Shown: one piece after another, positions 1-8,407 of the stretch
How positions within the stretch are numbered: the stretch's first letter is position 1
How the letters are laid out: each line of letters opens with the position of its first letter
Source: a virus
Length of the DNA: 24,608 nt
Virus record (IMG/VR): IMGVR_UViG_3300020430_000087
Coordinates: 1-24,608 of that record
Strand: one strand, 5' to 3'
Notes under the pieces: generated by a model
Told to the model about the DNA's origin: nothing
The model's database searches: none
The model's input: the letters and a program-made list of their open reading frames with translations, nothing else
Made by a program: the position numbers and the translations under genes

Positions 1-2
1 CT

Positions 3-161
3 GCACTGCCGGTGCTGGGCTCGACCACCAGTTTTGCCGGTGGCGTTGCTGGCTCTCTGGCAGGCACCATCGACTCAGCAGGCACCCTGACGCTGACGGC
101 CGGTGGAGCAGGCACCCAGGCCTTGGGACAATTCACCAGCGAGATCCAAGTCCAGAACTGA
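3..161 (+). CDS. Small exported cyanophage-type protein, C-terminal part
   Basis: Open frame entering from the left edge and ending at TGA 159-161, so only the last 52 residues are visible. They are rich in Gly, Ala, Thr and Ser and contain short repeats of the type GGVAGSLAGTI and LTLTAGGAG, ending in FTSEIQVQN. The composition and repeats resemble the small secreted Gly/Thr-rich proteins that, in my recollection, precede the next two genes in marine cyanophages. The stop codon overlaps a GAGGT ribosome-binding sequence for the next gene, whose ATG lies 8 bases on, so the two are probably co-translated. Function is unknown. A signal peptide is expected upstream but cannot be seen. Confidence 0.7.
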   Translation, partial: ALPVLGSTTSFAGGVAGSLAGTIDSAGTLTLTAGGAGTQALGQFTSEIQVQN

Positions 162-169
162 GGTCAGTC

Positions 170-601
170 ATGAGACTGCTCATCGTTGCGGCCCTGCTAA
201 TGATTGGCGGGGCGGCGCACGGCGTCCCCGTGGTGCCTTCGTTCAGCCAGGGGTCCATGACCTCGAGGACAGAAACTCGATCATCTGTGACCGAGGTGAT
301 CAATTCGATGGACTATTCCACTGGCTATTCATGGAGCGCCAGTGGTCATAACGTCCAATCAAATACTGGGTCATTATCTGCTGGTACAGGCACAACATCC
401 AGCAGCGTCGGTGATGGAATATCGGCAGAATGGACGAACATGAACATGTCAAATAAACCGACGTGGTCAATCGTCAATCCTGGAGAAGGTTTCTCCCTGG
501 TCGAGACTTATCACGGTCCGGGGCTTTCAAACCAGACAATTATTCAGCGCACAACAGAAGTCGAAAGCATTACCGAAACTACATCGGTCTTTCAACGCTG
601 A
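170..601 (+). CDS. Small exported hypothetical protein with signal peptide
   Basis: A 143-residue protein. It starts at ATG 170 with GAGGT at 160-164 and good spacing. Residues 1-18 form a classic signal peptide: Arg2, then a Leu/Ile/Ala hydrophobic core, with likely cleavage after AAHG. The mature part is rich in Ser/Thr and has motifs such as SFSQGSMTSRTET near its start and a Thr/Glu-rich end (IIQRTTEVESITETTS), suggesting a beta-rich extracytoplasmic protein. I recognise the pattern from marine cyanophage and picocyanobacterial gene sets in which this protein is followed by an NPV-type partner (the next gene). Its last 139 bases are also read in another frame by the open frame beginning at 463. 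Role unknown; a virion or cell-envelope protein is possible. Confidence 0.8.
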   Translation: MRLLIVAALLMIGGAAHGVPVVPSFSQGSMTSRTETRSSVTEVINSMDYSTGYSWSASGHNVQSNTGSLSAGTGTTSSSVGDGISAEWTNMNMSNKPTWSIVNPGEGFSLVETYHGPGLSNQTIIQRTTEVESITETTSVFQR

Positions 602-1305
602 TCCTGTTCATAGCCCCTGTTGCCAATGCAGCAGACATTGGTGGGGTTAGTGCAACAGCGAACCCAGTAGCGCAGACCAGTGGTTCTCAAACGAACCTCG
701 CTGTGCAGAATCTTTCTGGTCCTTACGCGCAGTCTGCCGTTGGATCTGGAGTTGTCTGCCAAGGTCCAACGCTGTCGTTTTCGCCATTCGTACATCGCAG
801 CTTGAGTTGGCAGTTGCCCTACGAGGCTTCCTACTTGGATCCGGTGTACGACAACTCCGATTTAGATGAGAACGGGGTTATTGATAATCCGGGCTCAGTC
901 CTCTACTGGAAGGACGTACGTACTGGGCAGAAGGATTCCCATAATTGGAACTTCGGCTTTTCAGCTTCGATAACCATCCCACTCGATGGGGGTATTCAAG
1001 AGCGTTGTAAGTCAGCCATGGATACCCAGACCCGGATCCAGATGCAGATCCTGCGCAACAAAGAACTCGACTGGAATCTTGCTCGGCTTCGGCATTGCGG
1101 CGAGTTGGCTCAAAAAGGCATCACATTCGCCAAGCACTCAAAGATGTATGGCCTTTGCAGCGACATCGCCGTAGTCATGCCAGTCACCGAGGTGCCGCCT
1201 CACACTCACAAGGTCAGTTTTTCCTCAATAGATCACGAACAGCTCGAATCGCGCGGTTCCGCATCCGCTGCTGATGACGACGCTCACGAAGAGACTCAAC
1301 CTTGA
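463..1305 (+). CDS. Exported hypothetical protein, partner of the previous gene; start uncertain
   Basis: The open frame runs from GTG 463 (no visible Shine-Dalgarno) to TGA 1305. The convincing protein begins near 565, where KHYRNYIGLSTLILFIAPVANA, split across residues 35-56, looks exactly like a signal peptide with cleavage before AD. No ATG, GTG or TTG lies next to it in frame; the codon just before the Lys is CGA. So either translation starts at GTG 463 with a long leader, a non-standard start (ATC 583, CTG 598) is used, the start was lost, or the protein is made by frameshifting from the previous gene. The mature part has CQGPT, a DPVYDNSDLDENG acidic stretch, IPLDGGIQERC and LRHCGELAQKG, which match a cyanophage family I recognise only as hypothetical. 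The last 30 codons overlap the 3' end of the opposite-strand gene. Function unknown. Confidence 0.7.
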   Translation: MVNRQSWRRFLPGRDLSRSGAFKPDNYSAHNRSRKHYRNYIGLSTLILFIAPVANAADIGGVSATANPVAQTSGSQTNLAVQNLSGPYAQSAVGSGVVCQGPTLSFSPFVHRSLSWQLPYEASYLDPVYDNSDLDENGVIDNPGSVLYWKDVRTGQKDSHNWNFGFSASITIPLDGGIQERCKSAMDTQTRIQMQILRNKELDWNLARLRHCGELAQKGITFAKHSKMYGLCSDIAVVMPVTEVPPHTHKVSFSSIDHEQLESRGSASAADDDAHEETQP

Positions 1306-1987
1306 TCTTCTTGCCGAGCATCTTCTTGATCTTTTTGATCACCTTCTTCACCGTTGGCTTGATGATCTTCAGCAGGATGTCCGAGACCGGCTTAGCCAGC
1401 AGGGCAGACGTGGTCGCAACAACAGCAATGACAGCGGTCGAGGTGATCGCTGGCACTGGTGGGATATAGGTCTCGACGATAGCCTGGACAGATATGGGTT
1501 CTCCAGGGATTAACTCGCAGCGGCCATCGACATAGTGCTCGCCATCCAGGCACTGAACGACTCGCTCGGTTATCTCTTCGCTGCCGGAAGCCGGGGGCTG
1601 AACTGGTGGCTGAGGAGCTGGTGGTCGCCGAGCTACATCTCTTACAGGCGGTGGCTGCTGATCCTGCTTAGGAGGTGACTGCCTCGGAATCACTGGCTTA
1701 CGACTGAAGGTCAGCAGCTCAGGGGTGTAGTCCATCGCATTGAACGACGGCATGTGCGCATCGCAGAAGATCCGCACGCCATCAGGGTCGTTACTGGTCA
1801 GCGCAGTGGACAGGTCAGAATCCACATGCGCCTCCACACATCCAGGGATATCGAGGATGGGAAGGGCAAGATCGATTCGAACAGGTACGTAAGGAGCATC
1901 GATCTGATGGCTGTACACCTGCATTGGCGCAGGCCTGACGACACTGAGGTTCGGAACCTTTCGTATCGACAGGTTGGGTATCTCCAC
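1214..1987 (-). CDS. Pro-rich hypothetical protein with hydrophobic segment and basic C-terminus
   Basis: A 257-residue protein from a GTG start (MEIPNLSIRKVPNLSV). Order of parts: an N-terminal region with IPGCVEAHVDSD and PDGVRIFCDAHMPSFNAMDY (conserved-looking Cys residues); a Pro/Gln-rich linker at about 105-135; a short CLDGEHYVDGRC loop; a hydrophobic stretch around 170-200 (PAITSTAVIAVVATTSALLA), probably a membrane segment; then a strongly basic tail (KKVIKKIKKMLGKK, RERRHQQRMRNR). I recognise the ATTSALLAKP region and the IPGCVEAH motif from marine cyanophage hypothetical proteins found beside the two exported proteins on its left. It begins 2 nt after the small membrane gene stops. 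Function unknown; a membrane-anchored or virion-associated protein is plausible. Confidence 0.8.
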   Translation of the reverse strand: MEIPNLSIRKVPNLSVVRPAPMQVYSHQIDAPYVPVRIDLALPILDIPGCVEAHVDSDLSTALTSNDPDGVRIFCDAHMPSFNAMDYTPELLTFSRKPVIPRQSPPKQDQQPPPVRDVARRPPAPQPPVQPPASGSEEITERVVQCLDGEHYVDGRCELIPGEPISVQAIVETYIPPVPAITSTAVIAVVATTSALLAKPVSDILLKIIKPTVKKVIKKIKKMLGKKIKVESLRERRHQQRMRNRAIRAVRDLLRKN

Positions 1988-1989
1988 GA

Positions 1990-2250
1990 CTAATGGAGTC
2001 TGATTGCTGGTCCTGTTTCCAGCTCAATGTTCCGGAAGGGTAAAGGTTGCTCTAGATCGTTTAGTCGCTTGCCAATGCTGCGAAATCGCTTTGAGTAGGC
2101 CTTATCCTCTGTGACGAATTTCTCTTCCATCAACAAGTTCAGCTCACTCATTAAGAGCCGCTCTGTTGGCCCTTTACGTATATGACCTAACACAGTCCAC
2201 ACGTTCAGGGCTAAAACATTGGCGGCCATAATAATAGTCAGTATCTTCAT
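1990..2250 (-). CDS. Small membrane protein, unknown function
   Basis: An 86-residue protein. Residues 3-22 are hydrophobic (LTIIMAANVLALNVWTVLGH), consistent with one N-terminal membrane anchor or an uncleaved signal. The rest is a charged, probably helical domain (LLMSELNLLMEEKF; KRFRSIGKRLNDLEQ). The ATG overlaps the TGA of the giant adhesin gene as ATGA (2247-2250), so it is probably translationally coupled to it. A single membrane anchor followed by a helical domain would suit a spanin- or holin-like lysis role or a fibre-assembly membrane factor, but nothing in the sequence decides this. It lies far from the endolysin gene, which weakens the lysis idea. Confidence 0.7.
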   Translation of the reverse strand: MKILTIIMAANVLALNVWTVLGHIRKGPTERLLMSELNLLMEEKFVTEDKAYSKRFRSIGKRLNDLEQPLPFRNIELETGPAIRLH

Positions 2251-5200
2251 CGCGCGCGTGCAAACTGAAAGGGTGCAGAAGCAAAAGCTGCATATAGGTA
2301 GCCAACATTTCCATTATTGGTGTATTGAACATTGGGTGCATTTGACCCCGGGTCGACAACGAATCCATTGGACACAAAATCAATACTGTTGTTTGGATGA
2401 TCTTCTTCAACACTATTCCCGTTAGCCCAAATCTTCTTCTGGATTTCGTTATTCGGTGAACTTGCGCTGTCGTAGATAGTCCATTCACCAACGGTATTGT
2501 CTGTGTATCGCTTGATCATGAGCCATGCTGGTTTGAAGCCTAAGTGTATGAACTTTTGGCTGCCTGAGCCGGTGTATTTTCCGAAGGCAGAAAAATTTTC
2601 TACGGCACTAAAGCAGTAAGCCAAATAAGTATCACCAGTTTTATTGATTTCAGGATTATTCCCCAAAAACACAACAGTACTGGTTGGGTCCTTTTTAGCA
2701 AACAAAAAGCTACTTGTATCTTGACCATTCGTACCAATGACTAACGGGGCATCTGCCGCACTATGGAAGACAGGCCATCCATTTGTACCGTTTCGTTTTT
2801 TGCAAATGACAAGATCCGGAGCCTTACTCAAGTTGTGTGCAAAGGAATGGCCTGAATCTGAGTTAGCAGTTCCTGATCCTGTGCCTGTATAGGTGCACAC
2901 TGATATGCCAGCGGTTGAATTGCCACGAGAGGTTGTAGCGATTGTTGGGACGTTGGGAGGAGTTTGATTGCTATCTACAAGAATCTTGCCGTCTACCTCT
3001 ACAGCCCACAACCTGCCATGCGTAGATCCAATGTCTGTAAGCGCAATTTCAGACAACGAGGATGCCGAAATTGTGTACCAAACAGGGGAGCTTGTAACTG
3101 TAATGCCAGTTCCGTTTACTGATACTTGTCCAGAACCACCGCTGATGCCTGATGCACGGATACGTAATAGGCTATTTACTGTGATTGGTGAGTCAGGAGC
3201 CCACTTAACAGTGGTATTGCTCTGTGCGTTTGAAGCATAATTACCTGTGTTTCCATTAAAAGCGCGTAAACCATTGTCAACGCTGCCTGTAGATCCAGTT
3301 GCGTCCCACTTGCTTGTATAAGTACCAGTTGTATAGGTAGAGCTATTCAGGCTGCCAGCAGGAATGACGCCTTTGTCAACCAACACTTTGCCGTCAAGTC
3401 GGATACCCTTCAACGTGGCGTACTGCCCAGCTGTTTCAGTATTAATAACAAGTGGAGTGCTAGAGCTAATCGTTCCAGATCCGCTGTAAACAGTGACCCA
3501 AGCACCGCCTCCTGGGTTTACTGTGTTGCTATTCCAGGTGGCGGTTGGAGTGGAATTTCCTTGATCACAATAAACTTCCAAAGAAGTTGTAAATGAGACG
3601 CCTGTTGCCGGAGCAAAAGTTATGGTTTTGCCAACAGCAGCACCAGCGGTTTGCGCCCTTGTAGAAGTGCTGCCGTCAAAAGCATTGATGGCATTTTGGA
3701 GAGTGCCATTTGATGACAAAGAAGTGCTCCACGCTTGACTTTGGTTGTAAGCACTGTTGGTGGCTAAGCTACCAGCATTCCAACCAAAGGCACTATATAA
3801 CTGTCCAGATCCACTTACATACGAGGTTGCGTCAGACCCTTTAACAACAGTAAAACCATTTGAATTAAAGGCACTCAAATATCCGAATGTCGTGCCGTCA
3901 CTCAAGCTGCCTTCATTGCCAGTGCTGTTAGTCGCAAGGGCTTTATTAGGTCCAACACCACGGACTTGGTCGTACAAAGTATGCGAATAAGCTGACGACC
4001 TGTTTTTAATCCAGACGAGCCCAGGGCTGAATTCGTATGGATCCCCGGTGCCATCAAGAAGTGTTAATCCATCAACTTCAATTTTTGCGATGGAGTTGCC
4101 ACTATTTTGGCTATTGCTGTAACCCAAACTTGTGGTGGTCAGCGGCAGTGTGAAACTGGAAAGATCAACCGTCGACCATCGATAGCTTGTAGAATTAGTG
4201 CCAACTCCCGGAACGTTTACGCAAGTTCCGTTCAGGCAGATTGCATATGTTCCGTCAGAACGGAAGTTGTTGTAAACACGCAGTTGGGTGTTGATTGTTA
4301 TTGGTGTAGTAGTGATAGTATGATCTGTTCCAGTGCCGTTGTAATAACTAGCTTGCGTATCTACTCCGTTAAAGATATAACTTTTATTCGTAAACCCTGA
4401 ATCAGTCGTCGCACTGTAGGTTGGACCACCAATAACTTGGTCGCTTCCAGAGCCGGAATAGATTTTTGGCTCAAAATGCTCCTCGCTATTTTTAATCAGC
4501 GGGTCGTCAAAGTTCTGCGTGCAGAGTGACTTGTAGCCGGTTGGGACAGAGGAGATCGAGAATGGGCGTTGTCCCGCGTTAAACGATGCCTTTGCTGTTC
4601 CGACGCTTGTGCCGCTGGAAATAGATGGCGCATAGGTGCCGCTTATGCCTGAAAAGGCTTGACCCTGGCTTACACCATTTTTGTAAAAAGTAATGGTTCC
4701 GTTGTCTAAATCAAGGGCAACACCAATAACGTCTCCTACAGCAAAATCCGCTCCATAGTTAGAGTTTGAACCCTGACCATATTTTTTAGTAAAAGACGAT
4801 CCTTCGGAATAATATGTGTATCCGTCAGGGAAGTTAGTTGATCCTGGAAAACCTCTGGATTCACTAACTTCCAACACGCCAAAGCCAGTCCCACCACCAG
4901 ATGGTTTTTCGTTATATGTGTACTCCCAGTACCATTTTCCACTAGACACAGCGATGGTGCCTCGACAAGCACCGTTACCGTTAGTTGTTGACCAGTCTAA
5001 GTTTCCGTTAGAAAGAGAAGCTTGACTGTTAATGTCTAGAGGATTGAACGTACAGTAGTTACCACCGTTGTTGCCGCTCGACGATTCGTAGTTGGTTGGG
5101 GAGTCGAGAAGGCTGTCAAGTCCATAGGCCGGTCCAGGTACGCCTTCTCCACCTGCAGTGTTGTTGGATTGTGTGCCGCCACCTCCGCCAGATCCGCCAT

Positions 5201-7145
5201 TGGCCGGGAAAGCACCCGAATCACCACCGCCACCACGTCCACCGCCAAGTGCCGTAATGCTTGAAAACGTAGAACTTGCGCCACTGTTTGCGGCAGATGG
5301 ATAAGCCGGAGCAGTGCCGCCAGCGCCAACAGCAACTGTATGGCTTGTACCACCAGTGACACTCAGCGTACCTTCGAGAACACCGCCACCACCACCACCG
5401 CCAGCTTCTGCGCCACCACCGCCGCCAAGGACTAAGTATTGAACATCAATAGATGAAGACCCAGGGAAGGTAATAGTTCCTGTCCCAACAGTTGTCCACT
5501 GATAAACATAATCGCTGCCAACAGTTGTTTGAGCGCCACTGTGAGCAGCAGTCAAAGCACCGTGAGACGATGGGTAGCGAATAATGACGCGGCCACTACC
5601 ACCAGCGCCGCCGTTTTGCCAGTCAGCGTGGGTATAGCCGGCACCGCCACCGCCGCCACCAAGGCCATTAGTGCCTGGATTTGCTGCGCCAGTAGATGAT
5701 CCACCAAGCTTGCCGGCTCCGCCACCTCCAGCACCACCGGCTCCACCAGCGGTGCCCCATGAGCCACCGCCACCTCCGCCACCGTAAGTGACGGAAGAGC
5801 CAGTAATCGTGGATGTTTTACCAGCACCGCCAGCACCTGCGGTAACACCAGAAACGGCGTTGCCACCAGCCGCACCAGCGCCGCCTCCGCCTCCGCCGCC
5901 TGAGTTGTGTGCAGAGTATGGATAAGAGTTGCCGCCTTTATAGCCTTGTCGACTGCCTAATTCGCCAACAAAATTATTAACGGTCCAGTCATTTGAGCCA
6001 GCACTATCTTCCCCAAGATTTGATCCGTTTGAAAAATCGAGGTGGAAGCCGTTAGGTGACGCTGGTACTACTTGAAGGACGGTTCCATTAACTTCAATGG
6101 CGTAGACGGAGCTTGAGGGAGCACCCCCCAAAAACCAACGGGATTGAAATTTAATCTCAGTAAGAGTGTCACCACTATTAAACTGAGTGTTTGCAATTAA
6201 GTCCCACCATTGAGTTGTTCCGTAAACGTTTGGATTGTAATAAGACCCACCGTTTACAGAAACTTCTCTTGCGTCATATTGGTTGTTATTCAAAAGTGCA
6301 TAAACACGCAAGCTTGTAACGTTTTGAATTGCTGTAGTAGGCGTCCAAGTTAGATGTTCTGTTCCGTTAGACGAATTGTTTTCGCAGCGAGTGCTAGTAC
6401 TGCCGTCGAACATATTATCCTTCGGGTAACTGCTTTTGAAGCCGTTAGAAGCAGTAACCTCAGCAAGATAACCGCTGCCAGACCCAGCTGATGTATAACT
6501 GCCAGTGTATTCAATCGGATTCCAAACACCAGTGTCTTCGTCAAATTCACCGAAGTCAGTCGGCGCAAGTGCTTGACCGTCGATGAAGTGGACATCGGCT
6601 AAATAAGCATCAAGGTTTAAGCTGCTAGATGCTGGAGTCCAAGATCCTATATTATGCCCTGCGGTTGAATTAGTTAAACCTTTGCCGTTTGATGCGACAG
6701 TCGGCCCAGTACTGAAACTTGTTTCTTGGACACCATTTACATAGAGTTTAATTCGCGTAGCATCTGTTCCTGCCGTACTATTCAGTGCAAGGACTAAATG
6801 TTGCCAAGCCCCTGGGTCTCTAAAAACCCTTGCTGTTTCAAACACAACAGCGTTACTGTCGCCAAGAGTGTTGTCGTAAAACCTGAGTTTATCGTCGGCA
6901 TTAAATTCAAATGAACCAAAAACAGCCCCACTCGTTACAGCACCAAAAATTTGTTGCCTAGACCCTAAAAAGCTTCTTTTAACCCAGCCGCTCCAAGTCC
7001 ACGTCTTGCGATTGCCTGCAGACGACGGAGTTCTGGAAAGATAGCTAGTTGAGCTTGAATCAAACCGAAGCGAGCGTTGAATCGTGTAACCAGCGTCTTC
7101 TCCCGACGCCAACATGAATGCTTCGCCGGCACCAAGAACAGACAT
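2247..7145 (-). CDS. Giant modular tail fibre/adhesin (LamG, glycine-rich, SPRY, DUF7483-like)
   Basis: A 1632-residue protein, last large gene of the fibre cassette and a probable host-binding protein. Parts in order: a concanavalin/LamG-like domain at about 20-210 (SLRFDSSSTSYLSRTP, WTWSGWVKR, LYVNGVQ, YLADVHFIDGQ); a discoidin-like module at about 220-365 (NMFDGSTSTR to YAIEVNG); a glycine-rich region at about 415-690 with runs of 5-8 Gly and GSGRVIIRYPS, which could form polyglycine-II helices; a SPRY domain at about 715-870 (GKWYWEYTY, GVALDLDNGTITFYKNG); a second discoidin-like module ending KIEVDGLTLLDG; a DUF7483-like stretch (GLVWIKNRSSAYSHTLYDQV); two more modules ending RLDGKVLVD and AVEVDGKILVD; and a C-terminal DUF7483-like domain (PDLVICKKRNG to PFQFARAR). 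ATG 7145 follows the previous stop directly. Domain names are by eye; the overall fibre role is strongly supported. Confidence 0.9.
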   Translation of the reverse strand: MSVLGAGEAFMLASGEDAGYTIQRSLRFDSSSTSYLSRTPSSAGNRKTWTWSGWVKRSFLGSRQQIFGAVTSGAVFGSFEFNADDKLRFYDNTLGDSNAVVFETARVFRDPGAWQHLVLALNSTAGTDATRIKLYVNGVQETSFSTGPTVASNGKGLTNSTAGHNIGSWTPASSSLNLDAYLADVHFIDGQALAPTDFGEFDEDTGVWNPIEYTGSYTSAGSGSGYLAEVTASNGFKSSYPKDNMFDGSTSTRCENNSSNGTEHLTWTPTTAIQNVTSLRVYALLNNNQYDAREVSVNGGSYYNPNVYGTTQWWDLIANTQFNSGDTLTEIKFQSRWFLGGAPSSSVYAIEVNGTVLQVVPASPNGFHLDFSNGSNLGEDSAGSNDWTVNNFVGELGSRQGYKGGNSYPYSAHNSGGGGGGGAGAAGGNAVSGVTAGAGGAGKTSTITGSSVTYGGGGGGGSWGTAGGAGGAGGGGAGKLGGSSTGAANPGTNGLGGGGGGAGYTHADWQNGGAGGSGRVIIRYPSSHGALTAAHSGAQTTVGSDYVYQWTTVGTGTITFPGSSSIDVQYLVLGGGGGAEAGGGGGGGVLEGTLSVTGGTSHTVAVGAGGTAPAYPSAANSGASSTFSSITALGGGRGGGGDSGAFPANGGSGGGGGTQSNNTAGGEGVPGPAYGLDSLLDSPTNYESSSGNNGGNYCTFNPLDINSQASLSNGNLDWSTTNGNGACRGTIAVSSGKWYWEYTYNEKPSGGGTGFGVLEVSESRGFPGSTNFPDGYTYYSEGSSFTKKYGQGSNSNYGADFAVGDVIGVALDLDNGTITFYKNGVSQGQAFSGISGTYAPSISSGTSVGTAKASFNAGQRPFSISSVPTGYKSLCTQNFDDPLIKNSEEHFEPKIYSGSGSDQVIGGPTYSATTDSGFTNKSYIFNGVDTQASYYNGTGTDHTITTTPITINTQLRVYNNFRSDGTYAICLNGTCVNVPGVGTNSTSYRWSTVDLSSFTLPLTTTSLGYSNSQNSGNSIAKIEVDGLTLLDGTGDPYEFSPGLVWIKNRSSAYSHTLYDQVRGVGPNKALATNSTGNEGSLSDGTTFGYLSAFNSNGFTVVKGSDATSYVSGSGQLYSAFGWNAGSLATNSAYNQSQAWSTSLSSNGTLQNAINAFDGSTSTRAQTAGAAVGKTITFAPATGVSFTTSLEVYCDQGNSTPTATWNSNTVNPGGGAWVTVYSGSGTISSSTPLVINTETAGQYATLKGIRLDGKVLVDKGVIPAGSLNSSTYTTGTYTSKWDATGSTGSVDNGLRAFNGNTGNYASNAQSNTTVKWAPDSPITVNSLLRIRASGISGGSGQVSVNGTGITVTSSPVWYTISASSLSEIALTDIGSTHGRLWAVEVDGKILVDSNQTPPNVPTIATTSRGNSTAGISVCTYTGTGSGTANSDSGHSFAHNLSKAPDLVICKKRNGTNGWPVFHSAADAPLVIGTNGQDTSSFLFAKKDPTSTVVFLGNNPEINKTGDTYLAYCFSAVENFSAFGKYTGSGSQKFIHLGFKPAWLMIKRYTDNTVGEWTIYDSASSPNNEIQKKIWANGNSVEEDHPNNSIDFVSNGFVVDPGSNAPNVQYTNNGNVGYLYAAFASAPFQFARAR

Positions 7146-7796
7146 TTATTTGACGTCAGAAAGGGGCTTGCCAATAATGATTTCAGTTGCCGACTTCACT
7201 GAGTACGGCAAAACATCTACAGCGCCACCTGTAGCAGTGGTGAGGCTTGGAGCTTGTCCACTACCGCCAGCAAACTTGTAATTACTCGAGAACGTCAACG
7301 CATTGCCACCACCTGAGGCCTGGGTAATCGTGATCAAGCCGCTCTGCCCTGCCACTGCATTGGTCGGATTGGCCAGAGCCCGTGTAGCGCCAACACTTGA
7401 TGTGCACAACAGCGTGAAATTATTGCCAAGCGACAGATCTACAGCGACGCTAGCTGCGTCAGTCAGAGCAACCGGGGTGCCTCGCTGTCCTTTGGTGAAC
7501 GACTGAGCAACGTTTGTCTTGGCGAACGATTCGCCCTGGACATACGCCGTCGTAGCAATCTGGGTTGTATTGGTACCAGCCGCTGCGGTTGGAGCTGCAG
7601 GGGTCCCTGTGAATGTGGGGCTAGCTAAAGGCGCGCCAGTTACTTCGACAAGACTATTTGATTCCTTAACGTACAGCTTGTCTTGATCTGTCGCGTAGCA
7701 AATCTCGCCTTCTTGAATATCAGCGATGCTGCTATTTAGGTTCGAGTATGTACCCCGAGCAATCCGTACTGGAGTTCTACTTGAAGGTGTCGGCAT
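7146..7796 (-). CDS. Tail fibre protein with Mtd-like N-terminus
   Basis: A 216-residue protein. The N-terminal 50 residues (VRIARGTYSNL, EGEICYATDQDKLYVKE) match the short trimerising N-terminal domain seen in the major tropism determinant and many phage fibres. It is followed by the tail-fibre repeat signature ASPTFTGTPAAPTAAAGTNT with TTAYVQ. The C-terminal half is beta-rich with Gly/Ala/Thr (ALTFSSNYKFAGG). Such proteins form trimeric shafts or connectors between baseplate and adhesin. The gene sits 2 nt from the previous fibre gene and directly abuts the giant adhesin start, so the products probably assemble together. No variable-repeat or reverse-transcriptase partner was found, so tropism switching is not implied. 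Confidence 0.85.
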   Translation of the reverse strand: MPTPSSRTPVRIARGTYSNLNSSIADIQEGEICYATDQDKLYVKESNSLVEVTGAPLASPTFTGTPAAPTAAAGTNTTQIATTAYVQGESFAKTNVAQSFTKGQRGTPVALTDAASVAVDLSLGNNFTLLCTSSVGATRALANPTNAVAGQSGLITITQASGGGNALTFSSNYKFAGGSGQAPSLTTATGGAVDVLPYSVKSATEIIIGKPLSDVK

Positions 7797-7798
7797 AC

Positions 7799-8407
7799 TT
7801 AGAACGCTCCTGCATCAATCGTGCTGGAAGTTGCTACAAGCGAACTTCCGTTGGCGAAATTACCTCCATCTACTGTAACGACTGGAGATAGATCACTCCA
7901 CGCAAGAGTTCCTGATCCATTTGTAGTTAAGGCATAACCATTTGTTCCCGCCGTTGTCGGGAATGTCAACGTATAACTTGCATTGGCTGAGTGCGGTGGC
8001 GACTTCAGCTTGATTCCGTGTGAGTTAAATTCACAGTTCAACTGAATGGCACCAGAGCCACGAGTGCTATTGCCCTTGACTACAACATTGCCAGATCCAT
8101 TGGGATCAAGATCAATATCACCATTACTGGTGCTGACAATATCTTGTCCATTGACATCAAGACTGCCGCCCAGCTGAGGCGTGGTGTCATTGACAACGTC
8201 AAATGATTGCAAGTATGTCGGCTGATGCCAAGCACCGGATTGATAGACCTTCAGAGTTCCAGTGCTTGTATCAAGCCAAGCGTCTTTATCTTGCGGACTC
8301 GAAGGCGCAGTTCCTGAGCGACTGATACCAGTATTTTTTACACGGTCGGCATTGGCGATTTCTCTTGGATTGCCGGCGACATAGACAATCGGATTACGTT
8401 CAGCCAT
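7799..8407 (-). CDS. Tail fibre/shaft protein
   Basis: A 202-residue protein. The N-terminal segment (KNTGISRSGTAPSSPQDKDAWLDT, interrupted pattern, then GTLKVYQSGAWHQ) is the fibre motif that pairs a Pro-rich turn with a W-type strand. The centre has LGGSLDVNGQDI and DIDLDPNGSGNVVVKG, the repeat found in cyanophage fibre shafts, and YTLTFPTTAGTNGYALTT with LAWSDLS follows the common fibre pattern. Its ATG overlaps the stop of the preceding gene as TGATG (8405-8409). It probably forms a trimeric shaft in the same fibre complex as its neighbours. The exact place in the tail is unknown. Confidence 0.85.
   Translation of the reverse strand: MAERNPIVYVAGNPREIANADRVKNTGISRSGTAPSSPQDKDAWLDTSTGTLKVYQSGAWHQPTYLQSFDVVNDTTPQLGGSLDVNGQDIVSTSNGDIDLDPNGSGNVVVKGNSTRGSGAIQLNCEFNSHGIKLKSPPHSANASYTLTFPTTAGTNGYALTTNGSGTLAWSDLSPVVTVDGGNFANGSSLVATSSTIDAGAF

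Noticed and set aside
5036-5875. Open frames of about 107 residues overlapping the adhesin in other minus-strand frames
   Set aside because: They arise from the glycine-rich coding stretch, whose GGN codons rarely give stops in shifted frames; no start signals or recognisable domains.
7146-8407. Possible diversity-generating retroelement, because of the Mtd-like fibre N-terminus
   Set aside because: No reverse transcriptase, template repeat or adenine-biased variable repeat was seen in the window; Mtd-like N-termini are common in ordinary fibres.
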